DNA from: Cycas panzhihuaensis
Taxonomy: Eukaryota; Cycadophyta
Reading direction: 5' to 3'
Length of the DNA: 64,000 nt
NCBI GenBank assembly: GCA_023213395.1
Contig: CM041465.1
Location: 82,281,741 to 82,345,740 of the forward strand
Part shown: positions 52,602 through 64,000 of the stretch, in pieces
How the letters are laid out: each line of letters starts with the position of its first letter
Position numbering within the stretch: position 1 is the first letter of the stretch
Translations under genes and position numbers: made by a program
Notes under the pieces: generated by a model
Databases searched by the model: none
What the model was told of the DNA's origin: nothing
What the model saw: the letters and a program-made list of their open reading frames with translations, nothing else

Positions 52602-55450
52602 TTATAACATGCTTGACCTTACCAACTAGCTACCATTACCCAACTCAATATTCCCTAGTGATTGGTTGCTACTCTTTGTAACTAACTATCCCATACCTAT
52701 TCGCCCTGACAAGCTTACATATGAGTGTAAATAAAATATATGCTAATGCATTAGAATTTTTGCTCAATTTTAGTAACTAGCTATATACTTAGACTTGAGT
52801 TTACAAAGGTTTTGATGAGTGTAATACATAGTGGAATAAAACACCCAAGGATATATGTAAACCCAAACTACAAAGATGCTTAATATGCATAAATAGAAAC
52901 TTAATATACCCAAAGATGCTTAATATACTCTTGGTTGAGAAAAATAAAGATTTATATTTATGCATATTAATATACCCAAACTACTAAGAAAGTGTATACC
53001 ATTATATACAATGTCTCATAGCATGAAGTTATTATATCTAAAGGATTCTCCCATCCAACCAATTATAATCCTAGATAGGAAATTGGCCCTATGTTGGAGC
53101 AGATGAAATGAATAGAGTACTGGTTTCTCCACTCTCCACTTAGTCGTTACCTAAGTTGTCCTATTAATAGTAGCCTTATGACCCCTTTTTACATCAATCC
53201 CTATAATAAATAATTTACCTCAAGTTGTTGTTGTTATTGCATATAAGCATGCCTATGCATAAATCTGTTAATACGTAAATATGCACTTCTTTTAAACCCT
53301 TGATTATTTATTCTAATTAACTAAAAATATCAAGTCACTTAAGGATCCCTACAAAACTAATCTCAAATGACTACCTTATTATGTTAGACACCCATGAGGT
53401 ATAACTAGGAACTAAGGGGAGTAACTAACTATGACCTTTATCCTTATATAACTTAGAACTAAGGGGAGTAGCTAACTATGACCCTTATCCATAAATAATT
53501 AGCTAGTAGAGAAACTAATTTAATACCATATGATATGGCTCAAGGAGAGTAACTAACTTAATACCTTAGGGAGAGAAACTAGCTCTATCCCTACTTAAGG
53601 TGAGCAATCAACTCCATCCTTACTAAATCACAATCAAGGAGGAGTAACTAACTCAACTCCTATACAAATAATATTAATCACTAAGCGTAGGGCCACACTT
53701 GACTCAACCCTATCTCATAAGACGTCCTTTGCACCCAATAATAATAGTCCATAAAGATTAGAATTATGTCTCACCCATAAGGTTTTGATATACCCCAAGC
53801 ATGCCCATTTTCTATAATCATGTAAACTTTGGGATTCAACTTGTAACAAGTTTCCCTTTTAAATTTTGGTGGAGCAACCAATTCAACACCATGTAAAATG
53901 AAAAACTTAGGGGGAGAAACCAACTCAATCCTTACTCAAATCTCCATCAAGGGAGATTAACCTACTCAATCTTTACTTAATAGTATCCTCTCTTTTCTTT
54001 GAATGATTTACTCAACTTTGTCTACTTGTGTTATCCTCTATCCTCAACTTTGCCTATCCTCTCTTTTTCTTAATTAACTCACTCAATTCTGTCTACTCAA
54101 ATTATTTTTCACCCTTTATTATGTCTATTCTTTGACTTTTTTTTCCCTTTCTTTCCTTCTTCCTTTCTTTCTAAATTACCTCACCATATTGGGTGCACAT
54201 CATAAGGCTTAGTGGCTTTAAAAATATATGTAATGGTTGCTAAGAATTATTTACAATTATCATTGTTCTTAAATAACTACCCATTGATCACTACTACCAC
54301 TTTCATAATTATTTCCTCATGGGAAACATCTAGGTGGCCCCTATCTACCAAAGTGTATAAAGGATTTCAACACATTTTCAATGAGATCAATTTCACCAAA
54401 TTCTGATAACTAGAGAGAGTTATAAATAAAAATATGAAATTCCATCATTTTTTACTTTTTCCAAAGCTCTCTTCCTATATAATACTTTTTTATGTGTACC
54501 TCTCTTGTGAGTTTTTTCCTCAAAATACCTCTCTAAGTAGGACTCCTAACAATAGGGAATTCTTATACAAGGCCTTTCCCCTATTAACCTTTTTTGCATC
54601 TACCTCTCTTATGTCTATCTTCTTAGAACTTATTCCTCAAAAAGACTTTCCAAGTAGGACTTTTTCTCATGGGGGATTTCACTTTCTAGGATCTAACTTG
54701 CTTATGTCTATCTTGCCCAAGAGTTCCTTCTTAAGAAACCTTCTTATGTGAGGCTCCTTCTCATAGGGAAATTCACTTTTTTATTTTTGCCTTTCCCATG
54801 CTTAGTTTTTTCATATTTATTCTAATTCTTCAAGTGGTAAAGTTCAAACTTTAGACTTCTATAACCCTTTTATATGATTTTTATTTTATAACTTTAACCA
54901 CTCATTGGAAATCTCCTAATTCAATTTTTTTTGTAATCTAAGTCTTTAGGTACCCCTTTGTGAGCCTCCAAGTTCATACCTATTACTATCACAACTAAAC
55001 TTAACCTTTTATTCTTTCTTCATTTATATAATCATCTCCCAATGTCTTTGAAAATAATCTAGTTGGATTTTATATTATGTAAGTCACAATAATGCAAATT
55101 ACGTCATGTAAAGTATTAGCATAAAAATCTAACCCCTTGCCATCAAATCATAAAGTATCCTAACTACCTTTTTTAGAATAGAAAATGGTTCATCCTAATA
55201 CTTGGTGGAGTATTAAACAACTTCCACTTTATAAGGATAAATAAAAAAGCAAAAGTAATATACCCTCACACCTAGTAGAGCATAAAATAGCTTCCACCTT
55301 ATATAGGATGAAAAATAAATAAAAAGGAAATAAATTATGTTAATATAACTATGAAGAAGATAGAAGAGATAGGAGAAGAAAAAAAAAAAGATTATTATTG
55401 ATAATCTACTAGGGAAAATTAGAAATACTCAACCAGATGTTGGTCACGTT
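52602..55450 (-). repeat. Family G LTR shared by G-II (5') and G-III (3'), about 2.85 kb
   Basis: The low end abuts the G-II primer site and the high end abuts the internal sequence of G-III, so one LTR serves two antisense elements. Non-coding and AT-rich; at 53390-53700 it has degenerate repeats around GGGAGTAACTAACT, and at 54527-54760 the same sub-repeats as G-II's 3' LTR. Very long for a plant LTR but within the known gypsy range. Confidence 0.78.
53390..53700 (-). repeat. Degenerate short tandem array in G LTR
   Basis: At least six imperfect units with GGGAGTAACTAACT(C/A)- or GAGAAACTAACT-like cores, roughly 40-55 bases apart. Similar units appear at about 40150-40500 and 46060-46200 in the other G LTRs. 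Confidence 0.6.
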
Positions 55451-57298
55451 AGGGTTAGGTCCTTACAAAACTCTTTCACCAAAGGAATATCTTTAAAAAT
55501 TAATCACTTATAGGCTTCTTCTTTGGATACATGAGTTCCATATGCCTTATAGGCTTTTCTTAACCATTTCATTACTTTGGTAGAAGAGATTTATTACACA
55601 CAAGTTATGATCTTCTTTCCTTATTCTATGAATGGCTTCTCTTCATCATCCAATCATTTAATTAGTTTATTGGAATATTCAAGTTTAACATAATATGCTT
55701 TTATCCATTCTATGACAATAAGGGCATCATAGTCTCCTAGTGGCAAAATTTAAAAGTTAACTTTTGTGCACCATGCTTCCCACTCAATAGGATAGGAAGG
55801 TATGAACTTTATCACCTTTCTTTTACTATTATTTTCCATATTAGTAATCCATCTCTTAGTATATGCTTGCCTTTAGAGTTTGTATTTCTCAGCCTATCTA
55901 GGATATATAAAAGTATGATTGTTTCCAAATTCAATTAGTAATATAAGGGTGTAACCCATAATTTTACTTTTTACTTGTACTATTGTGAATTGGAAGTTAG
56001 TCTATCTTCCTTTAATTATTTCTCATGCATATGTTTACCTTGCTTCCTTAATAATATCTACCACCACTAGTTCTATTTCTACAATATATTCTTTGTTGCT
56101 TATGTTAGCTCTTTAGGTACATTATGCAATAAAATATCCTCACTTAGTACGTATGTAACACCTTTATAAGGCTCAATTTTCCAAGGTATTAGTAGTTGGT
56201 ATATTTGTCCTTATATTGACTTATGGGTGATTGAGAATTTTACCTCTTTGATTAAATTATTGAGGTCTAAAATCTCTTCCTTACTACCCTAACTTCATTG
56301 GTCTCTTTCTTTTCTAACCAACTAGCTTATTGTGTTGTCTCATCTATTGATCCTCTCAATGCTTAGACTTATAAATGGTCTCCTCTAAGGTCTTTAGCTC
56401 AAGTATCTTGATTTTATTTTATATTCTTATATTCAATCCACTAAGGAACCTATGCACCTTTACTTTCTTCTCTTGTATATAAGGTACATACTACAATGAT
56501 TCCATAAACTCCTTTTTATATTCATCAATCAATTTCCTTCCCTATTTTAGTTCATGGAAGACTTATACTTTCTTATTATAGTACTATTTCAAATGGTATT
56601 TCTCTTTAAAATATTTTACAAACTAACTCTAGTATGTCTCTTTTTCAAAAACTATTTACTTTCTTATAGTGCTCCCACCATAGAGATATCTTACGTACCA
56701 AGTTATATACTACTATTCTTACCTTCTCATTAGACTTAAAGTCATTTATGCGAGAATACTTTTCCATATTAAGTAACCATGATTTTGCTTCATCCTCCTT
56801 CTTAACTTCTCCACTAAAATTTGGCAACTTTACCTTTCTCATCTTAAATTATAGTGTATTCTTCCTATATTCATTCCCTCTTCATCTTAACCTTGGGGTT
56901 TTATTAGAGGACATTATACTCATAGAATAGTATTCCTAATTATGTCCATGTGTTCTTTGCCTAATCCTCCAACTTAATTATTCATGAGTTGTCACTTCTC
57001 ATGATCTACTTTTTCTTCCATTGTTTCTTATATTCTGGAATCTTTTATACCTTTTTTAATCCATGGTCCTTTGGATATTATGAAGCATATCTTAATGATT
57101 CTTAAGAATCCTCGCATTATCCTCATTATAATCTTTTAAGTGCTCTTGTAAACTTTAGACTATCTCTACTAATTTTATTAATAGATCATTATGTGGGCTT
57201 GGATTACACCTTAGGAACTCATTCATTTTTAGCTATTCTATATCAATATTAAATTAGCCCTCTTGAGCTAATTGTGTATCATCTTTAAACCTATCCAT
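55451..57298 (-). pseudogene. G-III gypsy: gag and protease only (internally deleted)
   Basis: Gag starts at 57298 (MDRFKDDTQLAQEG, matching G-II's start). A clean 65-codon gag core lies at 56645-56842 (RKVKLPNFSGEVKKEDEAKSWLLNM). The protease region at about 55900-55950 reads LIEFGNNHTF where G-II has LIDSGSSHNF, so the active-site triad is lost. Homology to G-II runs to the LVKEF point (55466, matching 50597), then jumps straight to the LTR. About 2.8 kb corresponding to RT, RNase H and integrase is deleted. Confidence 0.83.
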
Positions 57299-57422
57299 TC
57301 TTTATTCTATTAAACTCTATTTCAGATTATTTAATAATAATTAAGTAATATTATATTTTGTTGATGCTTATCAACTTCAAATATATTATGTCAATGGTGG
57401 TATTTAGTAGCCTTTTGAACCT

Positions 57423-57436
57423 AGGATCTAATACCA
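57423..57436 (-). other. G-III primer-binding site
   Basis: Plus strand AGGATCTAATACCA, that is TGGTATTAGATCCT on the element strand, two bases from the LTR end. Confidence 0.75.
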
Positions 57437-57438
57437 GC

Positions 57439-57575
57439 TATAATAGCCTAATTGGTTGCTATGCGTTGATATTAATTATGATAACATAACCTACCTTGAT
57501 ATACTTCTATACAAGTATGAATAGAATACAATGGCAATGCATTAGGAGTTTTCAGTAATTCTAATAACTAACTTT
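57439..57575 (-). repeat. G-III 5' LTR fragment
   Basis: Matches 52602 on and 25094 on (TAATAGCC...CCTACCTTGATAT...GTATGAATA). Cut off by the X-element LTR at about 57576. Confidence 0.75.
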
Positions 57576-57906
57576 TAAAGGATTTGAAATGGAGACAGAG
57601 CAGAGCATATATCAAAATAATTAAGCCATTGTATTACATGAGCATAAACAAAGTATTACAGTCAATCCATTGTTGAGATCATATATAACCTTCTAAAAGA
57701 AGGTGGTGTCTAAAGACACTAGAGTTTGTCACCCTAGTAAAGATATAGTTTGAGGGAGGAGGGAAACCTCTTCAACCTTCAAAATTTAAAATATAATAAA
57801 ATAATTCTTAACTAAAGTAACACTTAACCTTACCTTACTTACCTTCAAATGTGTGCACTCACATGTATAAATAGTGGGAGTGGGGTGATAAATATTAACC
57901 TCAACA
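57576..57906 (-). repeat. 3' LTR of inverted X copy
   Basis: Reverse-complement match of 25286-25606; on the element strand starts TGTTGAGGTTAAT and ends near ...CTCTGCTCTG-TCTCC. It is preceded on its inner side by a purine tract (rc of 57907-57921). Confidence 0.7.
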
Positions 57907-57921
57907 TTCTTCCCCTTAATG
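57907..57921 (-). other. X copy polypurine tract
   Basis: Plus strand TTCTTCCCCTTAATG, that is CATTAAGGGGAAGAA on the element strand, immediately before the LTR. Confidence 0.7.
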
Positions 57922-57929
57922 GTCATCAT

Positions 57930-58605
57930 AAACATCTTTATTTTTTCTTGAACTTGTGCTACTTAAACTTGAAAAAAACTTTGAATGTTTGTCCTTTAGC
58001 TTTATCATCATCAACTTACCTCATCATTTTGGTAATATGTGTCTCTTTAATATTGAGTGGTTCAAATGGTACACAAGTAGGTGTCGTTTGATTTCAATGA
58101 GCATGAACAACTACATCTTTGACTTTATTATCTGGAATCTTTATTTTTTGAGTAATGATCATGTTTAAGTATTTCTCATAAGGTTTCTCCCCCTTAAATG
58201 AAGGATCATCTTCATCAATGTGATTGTTTATTTGACTTGAATCTTCTTCCTTAGTCTTTTCATGATAAATAACTTGCTCTGAATCTGTCTCACATGCTCA
58301 ACAACATCAAAGTTAAATTCATTCATATTGAGGGTATCTCCCATATAAATAGAATCTAAAGTGTCCCATATAAATTTGGATGTCATTATTTCACAAACTT
58401 TAGAAAAGACATTGTCATCTATGGTGCAAAATAATATAGTTAATGCTTCATTATCCTTTTTTATATCTTTTTTAGTATTAAGTTCATATCCATCTTGTAG
58501 ATATCTCCAAAGATCATTTGTGATAAAGTAAATTTACATTGTTTTACGCCATTGTTAAAAATCACGACCATCAAATATAGGGAATCGTATTTGATTTAGA
58601 TTCAT
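57930..58605 (-). pseudogene. X element gag (UBN2-type), directly followed by the 3' end
   Basis: Start MNLNQIRFPIFDGRDF at 58605. The gag fold pattern then reads TNDLWRYLQDGYE...KSKFIWDTLDSIYMGDTLN-like, typical of copia gag. It breaks up after about 58250 (VKEK/REKPYEKYLNM part) and reaches the polypurine tract at about 57921. No zinc knuckle, protease, integrase or RT lies between gag and LTR, so this copy is gag-only and could not have moved by itself. Several in-frame stops. Confidence 0.68.
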
Positions 58606-60328
58606 TATAATTTGTATAGAAAATTTTAGTACATAATCAAAAAAGTATATGATTTTCAACTAGACAAATCCTTAAATGATTTCAATACTAATGCAAGTAG
58701 ATGATAGAGTTATTCCCAAAAAGAATACAAGCCAATGCCAATAAGTTATCAATGATGTGGTCTTGCCAATAACTTCTAAGAAAAAGGATGTAATGCCTTT
58801 AAAATGAAATGTTCTTTTGAAATAAAGTATACTATGTGTAACCTTAAGTGAAATAATGAATCAATGATATTTTCGATAAGTGAATTTTGATGTGTTATAT
58901 ATTTTTCAACAACATATATGCCTTTTAGAAGGAATCAGAAAGCTTAATAAATCAATAAACTTATAAGTAAACTTATAATGAAATATTTTATGCAAAGTAG
59001 ATAAGATCTTTAAGGAGGCAATTTTGAAATAAAATCTTCTTGATGATGAAGAAATGAAAGGATTGATAAGATCTAAGATTTTCATTTTTCAAACAAATAA
59101 ACACTAGCTTAAGCAAGAAAATGACCAATTTTTTCAATGCAAGATTAATAAATGATTACTTTTGATCATAATGAGGATGTATAAGACAGGAATTCTAATA
59201 TATATATATATATTCTCTTTAGAAAGATGAAAAAATATGAAGAAGAAACTTCCAAAATAGAGAATTATATCTGTTTTAGTATGTAGGACCACTTAGCTTA
59301 CCCGTCACTTTAGATGTATGTGATAGATCTTCTGCTACAAATTAGCTTAGAAGAAACTAGATAAAAGCCAAATAAAAGATTTAAACATATATCATGAGTA
59401 ATTAGTAAGGTAAATAAAACTTAGTTATAAGAAAGAACTTATTAAAGAGTTAAGATGACAGGCCTATTGGGATAAATCAGATGCTCATGTTGATTAGCTT
59501 CAAACCTATACTAAACAATATCAGATTAAGATAAGATTATACCATATTGAAGAGTAATAAAATATCTATCCAATGGATTTAACCGTTTGGAAAATGGGTT
59601 CCTGCAACTCAAGATTTTAATGCATAAGTGAAATGACCCCTTTTTGGGGATTAACGGGAGCTAGGGGGCTCAAAAGGTCATGAACTGCTAATAAGATCTT
59701 ATAACATAATGTAGAAATAATCAAATATAGACTAAATAGCTTCTTAGTATGCTTTGAGTCAATTAAACTTGAAAAATAATGTACAAAAATATGCAATAAT
59801 GATAAGCTAAGAGCATTTATGTACCTCAACTTTGTCTACTTTGAATATCTGTAAAAAAAATTTAAAACTTGTAAATAAATATTTCAGTTCAAAGATAAAA
59901 GAGTCAACTTCCCAATGAAACTAATGGATCTAAATTCTGATAACAAATGGAAAAGTTATATCAGAAACAATGAACAGTCTTCTTTATGTTAATAAATCAA
60001 AAGCTTGAGAAAGAAAAAAAAATAATTAACTTTAACTCATTAAAACTAGGTTAAATCAGTTCTAAAGGTAGCAAATAGCCAGTCTAAACTATAGCCAACA
60101 AAATTTTGGATGCAACAGGAGAGGTTTCATCAGAAACCACTACCCCGGCAAAAAGATATTGCAAAAAAAGGCCAGGTACCCTATGTATTAGAAATAAATA
60201 AGAAACGTTTTATAAACTTAAGATAGCTATGAACTAGAGGTCACGTGGGATGATGTGACCAAGGACATAGCTCTTAAGGGGGATAACCTTTCAAATGGAA
60301 TTAAATTATTTATTGTTAGGAATATTAA
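58606..60328 (-). other. X element leader (inverted copy)
   Basis: About 1.7 kb of AT-rich non-coding DNA, matching 39648-38742 and then 30836-29690 in reverse. It continues to the Copia-2 LTR at 60329, which interrupts it. A short TA run lies near 59195. Confidence 0.65.
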
Positions 60329-60783
60329 TGTTAGATTTATATTAATGTTAGTTTTATATTAATGTTATCTTTTGATCACGTATAAATATGAATTTAAGTG
60401 ATGTAAAGGTTCAATTTTATAAAGTTTATATTGATTATTAGTTATTATGTGAAGGTCGTTGAAATGTGCAACTGCCCATTTCAACAAACCTCTCATTCTT
60501 CAAATAGCCTCTCCTAGATTCTAGGAATTGGTTCCAGGAATCTTAGAGGCTATCATAAGCCTATCTGAAGGCTAGTTTCCATATTTATTTAGAGGGTAAT
60601 ATTGTCAAGGTTTTATGTAAAGTTTCTTAAGTCAATAAATTCTTAATTAGAGAGTTAGTTTTTCTTCACTATAAGGGGTTTTCCACCTACCAAAATAATG
60701 TGTATATGTGCAATGTCAGATTTCACCTGTGAATGTTTGTTAATATGTTCCTGTTGATATTGTACATGCTGCCTATATTCACA
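60329..60783 (+). repeat. Copia-2 5' LTR
   Basis: Begins near TGTTAGATTTATATT (two further TGTTAG starts lie within 20 bases, so the edge is uncertain by about 15 bases) and ends TATTCACA just before a primer site. The middle is clearly related to Copia-1's LTR (shared GGTCGTTGAAATG, AGATTC-AGGAATT-GTTCCAGGAATCT and GGGGTTTTCCACCT segments), but more diverged than Copia-1's two LTRs are from each other. Confidence 0.78.
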
Positions 60784-60797
60784 TGGTATCAAAGTGA
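60784..60797 (+). other. Copia-2 primer-binding site
   Basis: TGGTATCAAAGTGA, first eight bases identical to the initiator-Met primer site, directly after the LTR. Confidence 0.8.
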
Positions 60798-61377
60798 AAT
60801 CAATCAGAATCAAAAACTACATTTGTTGAATCTTGTAGCCTTCTTATTGCCTCTCCTTCATTCCCCTTATTTGTACATCTTTTGTCTCCATAATTAAAGA
60901 ATCTTTGTATTTAGCATTGTGAAGCGCCTGGTTTGCCCACGGGCCCGGGCCCTATTCCTTCCTCCATTGCAAATCTAGGAGGTATTTCAAAACCCAGACT
61001 TGCTAATCCCAAACACACAAGTCCTCTCACCATTCTCACGACCTCACAACTTCACACACAAGTACAGGTCCCAGGTTTCATATCTCTGTGCATTGGCTGA
61101 GAATCATTCGGTAGAACATAGTGGGAATTAGACCACGGTTTTTCATTACGTTAGCCAAATCTGTCTTCATCAGCTCAAAAATAATGTAAACAGTTTTGGC
61201 CAAAGCCCTAAGGTGAGCGTACTGTGGGAGTGTTTTGGGTACTCTTTATGGCTTTTGCTTTAACCCCAAAACTACCTTCGTCTGTCTAAGGATAGTGATC
61301 GTGGCATTGTCGAGCAGAGGCAGTAGGGGAGAGGGGTTTTGTGAGCCGAAGAAGGGATTTTGGAGGAGAAATACGGC

Positions 61378-61533
61378 ATGTTATGGGTGTTGGGAGTGCA
61401 CCTTCCCTCCAATATTCTAATTATAGGATGTGAACTAACTCCCTATGTGCTTTTGCATCATCCCAACAGCAGCGTTAGCACTGATGATATCCCTGAGTTC
61501 ACCCCCGTCAATGGCTACTTCTTGAGGTGTCAA
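61378..61533 (+). pseudogene. CCR4: Captured CCR4-like deadenylase N-terminal fragment
   Basis: 52 codons from ATG 61378 read MLWVLGVHLPSN...GCELTPYVLL...[20 protein letters not shown]. This closely follows the N terminus of plant CCR4 homologues (CNOT6/6L-type mRNA deadenylases), a segment that lies before the MYND-like zinc finger and the nuclease domain. The resemblance stops near 61533; what follows ([14 protein letters not shown]...) is not CCR4-like, and no finger, LRR or nuclease domain is present. The preceding about 150 bases (GC-rich, purine-rich) may be the gene's 5' UTR. It lies in the sense orientation between the Copia-2 primer site and gag, so it is most simply a host fragment picked up by the element. 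The identification rests on family knowledge, not a search. Confidence 0.68.
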
Positions 61534-61703
61534 TGCACGTTGAGGATGAGAAGACCCCAGCCAAAGAAAGCCGATGTCACTCCTACAAACCAAATGAAGA
61601 GGCGCCACCACAAAGAATCGTAATAGGTAGGGTTTTGTTCCATTTCCCCACCTCGAACCCCAAATGTTATTTCACATTAATTTTCTTTTATAAAAACAAT
61701 ACA

Positions 61704-61986
<283 letters not shown>

Positions 61987-62019
61987 TTACTTTCAAACTA
62001 ACCTAATCAACCTTAGGCT

Positions 62020-62350
62020 AAATCAAAATTAACCCCCTTTTTATTACATTTATTACATTAACCCCCCCCCCGCTTTTATTATATTTATTATTACATTAGA
62101 GACCCCCCTACATTTTATTATTAAAATTAACCCCCCCAACTATATTTTTAATGTTATAATTAACCCTCTCTATTATACTTTAATATTAAAAACAATGCCC
62201 TCCCTTATTACATTTATAAATCAACATAATACCCCCTCATTACTTTAGTGTATTAATATCTTTATTAATTAAACCTTCCTTTTTAATCAATTAAATCTCT
62301 CTATTACCCCCTATTAAATATTTGGATATTAAATCCCCTCCTTTTTTATT
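62020..62350 (+). repeat. Polypyrimidine-rich segment of Copia-2 leader
   Basis: Repeated C runs (for example ACCCCCCCCCCCG near 62060, AACCCCCCCAA near 62130) separated by T/A-rich spacers such as TTATTACATT and ATTAAAATTAA. The Copia-1 leader shows the complementary pattern (G runs near 36430-36500 and 36600-36670 on the plus strand). Confidence 0.8.
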
Positions 62351-62986
62351 ATTACATTTAATTTGTTAATAATTAAGACCTTTGTTTTGTAATCATAAAT
62401 CATTTTTTTTTCTTTTTTCAAATTAATATACCTTTAAATAATGCTACATATTTTCTCTTTTTTTTTTTACATTTTAACTCATTATTAATTTTCTAAAATT
62501 GTGGAAGATCTTTACAAACTATTGTTTATTATAAAACTAGTTAACAGTTAGTCAAAAGTATTTTTTAATAAATTATTCATATCTATTGTCTTCTCAAAAT
62601 AATCAAAAGGGAATATAAATACTCTTAATTATTAGTTTATAAAGTATTTTTTTATAAGTCTTCAAATGAACACTTAACTTTTTTTTCTTATGACTGAATA
62701 AGTAATTTATTCCTTAATATATTTCTTTAGCAATAAGGGGGACTATTAACATATTTTTTCAAGAAAAGGGGGAACATTTAATTCTTTTTCTTTTTAGAGG
62801 AAGGCTATCTAAACAAACTTAATAACAATGATTTATAATTTCTTAAACATGTTTATGATATGTTAATAGGATTATTCTGATGTTTGGTAATTTTTATGTG
62901 ACTTTTATCACTTATATTTATTCATCTAGATTTTCCAAATCTTTTGACTCAAACAGACTTCTAATCAGCATTTACAAATTCCCAAT

Positions 62987-64000
62987 ATGGCACTAATGCC
63001 AGGGACAACCACCTACATTCTGATTCCAGTTCTAAACAGCTCAAATTATGTCAACTAGAGGAATCACATTTTTCATCAGCTTAAACAACATAAGATATGT
63101 GATATGTAATAGGTGAATTCAAAAAACTAAAAGACGCAACTTTAGAAAGCTATATGGTATATCTAATGAACTTTGATTCCACTTTAGGCACCATCTTATC
63201 GTCACTCTTACCAGAAATCAGTCAGCAGTTCTTTGATACAGATGATCTAGCCATTGTCTGGAATACTCTTAAGGAAAAATATGATAAGGTCGACACACAA
63301 TAATTGGTTATCCTAGAATAGCAATTGTATGACCTTAATTATGATGATTTTTCCAAAGTTGAAGAATTTTTATCCAAAATTTAACTAATTAATAAAGATC
63401 TAAGCAACTATATTAAAACTACAATTAAAGTATGTGATGTAGAACAAATAGTCACATATGCTAAAGATAAAGATACACTCGTATGTCTTGTAATAAACAA
63501 ATTACCAAAACATTTTAATCTTTTCAAGAATACTAAATAACAAGCTGGTAATCCTCTGATAACTTTTAATCAGTTAACAAACCAAATGATTGAACATCAA
63601 ACGATGTTAATTCAAATAGGTAAATTGAAAGATCCTTCTCAGGCTTTCTTTTCTAAATCTAAGCCTCAAAATAAAACCAAACATCAGAATAACTTTAATA
63701 ATAATCCAAAATTCCATAAACCTCATAGAGGTCCACCTCCTAGTTCTCAAAATAATACTAAGTATTCTAGTCCACCTAAATATCAGAATACTTACAATCA
63801 GTCTATTTCAAATTGGAACACCGTTAATGCTTCTTAGAACATTAGTTGTACCTACTGCTATAAAAAAGGCCACACTATTGATGTCTGTAGAAGTAGAATA
63901 GCTTCAGAAGCTTAGAAAGCTTCCAAGATATTGTAAACCTGACCATAAAATTGACCACAATCCCATAATTATTCTTTAACGGTAATAACTTCTGCATTTG
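62987..64000 (+). pseudogene. Copia-2 gag (runs off window)
   Basis: Start at 62987 (MALMPGTTT-like), matching the Copia-1 gag start. The gag body follows the Copia-1 gag closely (for example SSLLPEISQQFFDTDDLAIVW and AIVWNTLKEKYDKVDTQ compared with its counterpart). A clean 83-codon frame at 63586-63837 is rich in N/Q/P/K, and the CCHC knuckle CTYCYKKGHTIDVC is intact at 63847-63888. Stops at about 63301, 63319 and 63538 interrupt it. Protease and pol lie outside the window. Confidence 0.88.

Noticed and set aside
53390-53700. Regular short repeats resembling a CRISPR array
   Set aside because: Units are degenerate, spacers not distinct, and the DNA is a plant gypsy LTR; not CRISPR.
55449-55459. 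TTAGGGTTAGG as telomere-like or interstitial telomeric repeat
   Set aside because: Fewer than two repeats and not the plant TTTAGGG unit; chance at an LTR edge is enough.

Overview
The window is repeat-dominated nuclear DNA of a land plant, very probably a vascular plant with a large genome. The evidence is Ty1/copia and Ty3/gypsy LTR retrotransposons with initiator-tRNA-Met-type primer sites, an L1-like LINE with a CCHC ORF1 and a plant-type RNase H, a plant-mobile-domain-like open frame, and a leader fragment that reads as the start of a plant CCR4 deadenylase. I found no intact ordinary host gene. The only host-like coding sequences lie inside retrotransposon leaders. Nearly every element is broken, and many stops are TAG where a sister copy keeps CAG, as expected for old methylated DNA.

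Layout. 1-8165: two tandem, same-strand copia copies (A truncated by the window edge, B complete) that share one LTR (3281-3925); B's own 3' LTR is mostly deleted. 8166-15392: a GC-richer block with a gypsy integrase (+) followed by an antisense PMD-like frame. 15393-21671: an antisense LINE of about 6.2 kb bounded by a 16-bp target-site duplication. 22200-23760: a sense fragment of a second LINE with a 178-bp tandem duplication. 23761-25080: a small antisense copia-like remnant with a 184-bp LTR. 25094-42000: a three-level nest. A gypsy LTR (family G) is split by a copia-like element (family X, +) whose leader holds a 2.8-kb (TA)n tract, and X is split by a copia element, Copia-1 (-), with 441-bp LTRs and an AAAGG target duplication. 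42174-45980: remnants of two more antisense copia elements (C4, C5). 45983-57575: two antisense gypsy G elements, again sharing an LTR. 57576-60328: an inverted, gag-only X copy. 60329-64000: Copia-2 (+), related to Copia-1 and running off the window.

Most interesting: Copia-1 and Copia-2 share an unusual leader, PBS - variable head - (TA)n - homopolymer-rich tract - gag. The variable heads look like captured host sequence. Copia-2 carries a sense CCR4-like first-exon fragment. Copia-1 carries, antisense, a promoter-like segment and a 122-codon frame for a predicted secreted peptide precursor. I infer that this leader position tolerates or recruits host gene fragments. The second theme is tandem elements sharing an LTR in two unrelated families, with the copia pair also sharing six nonsense positions.
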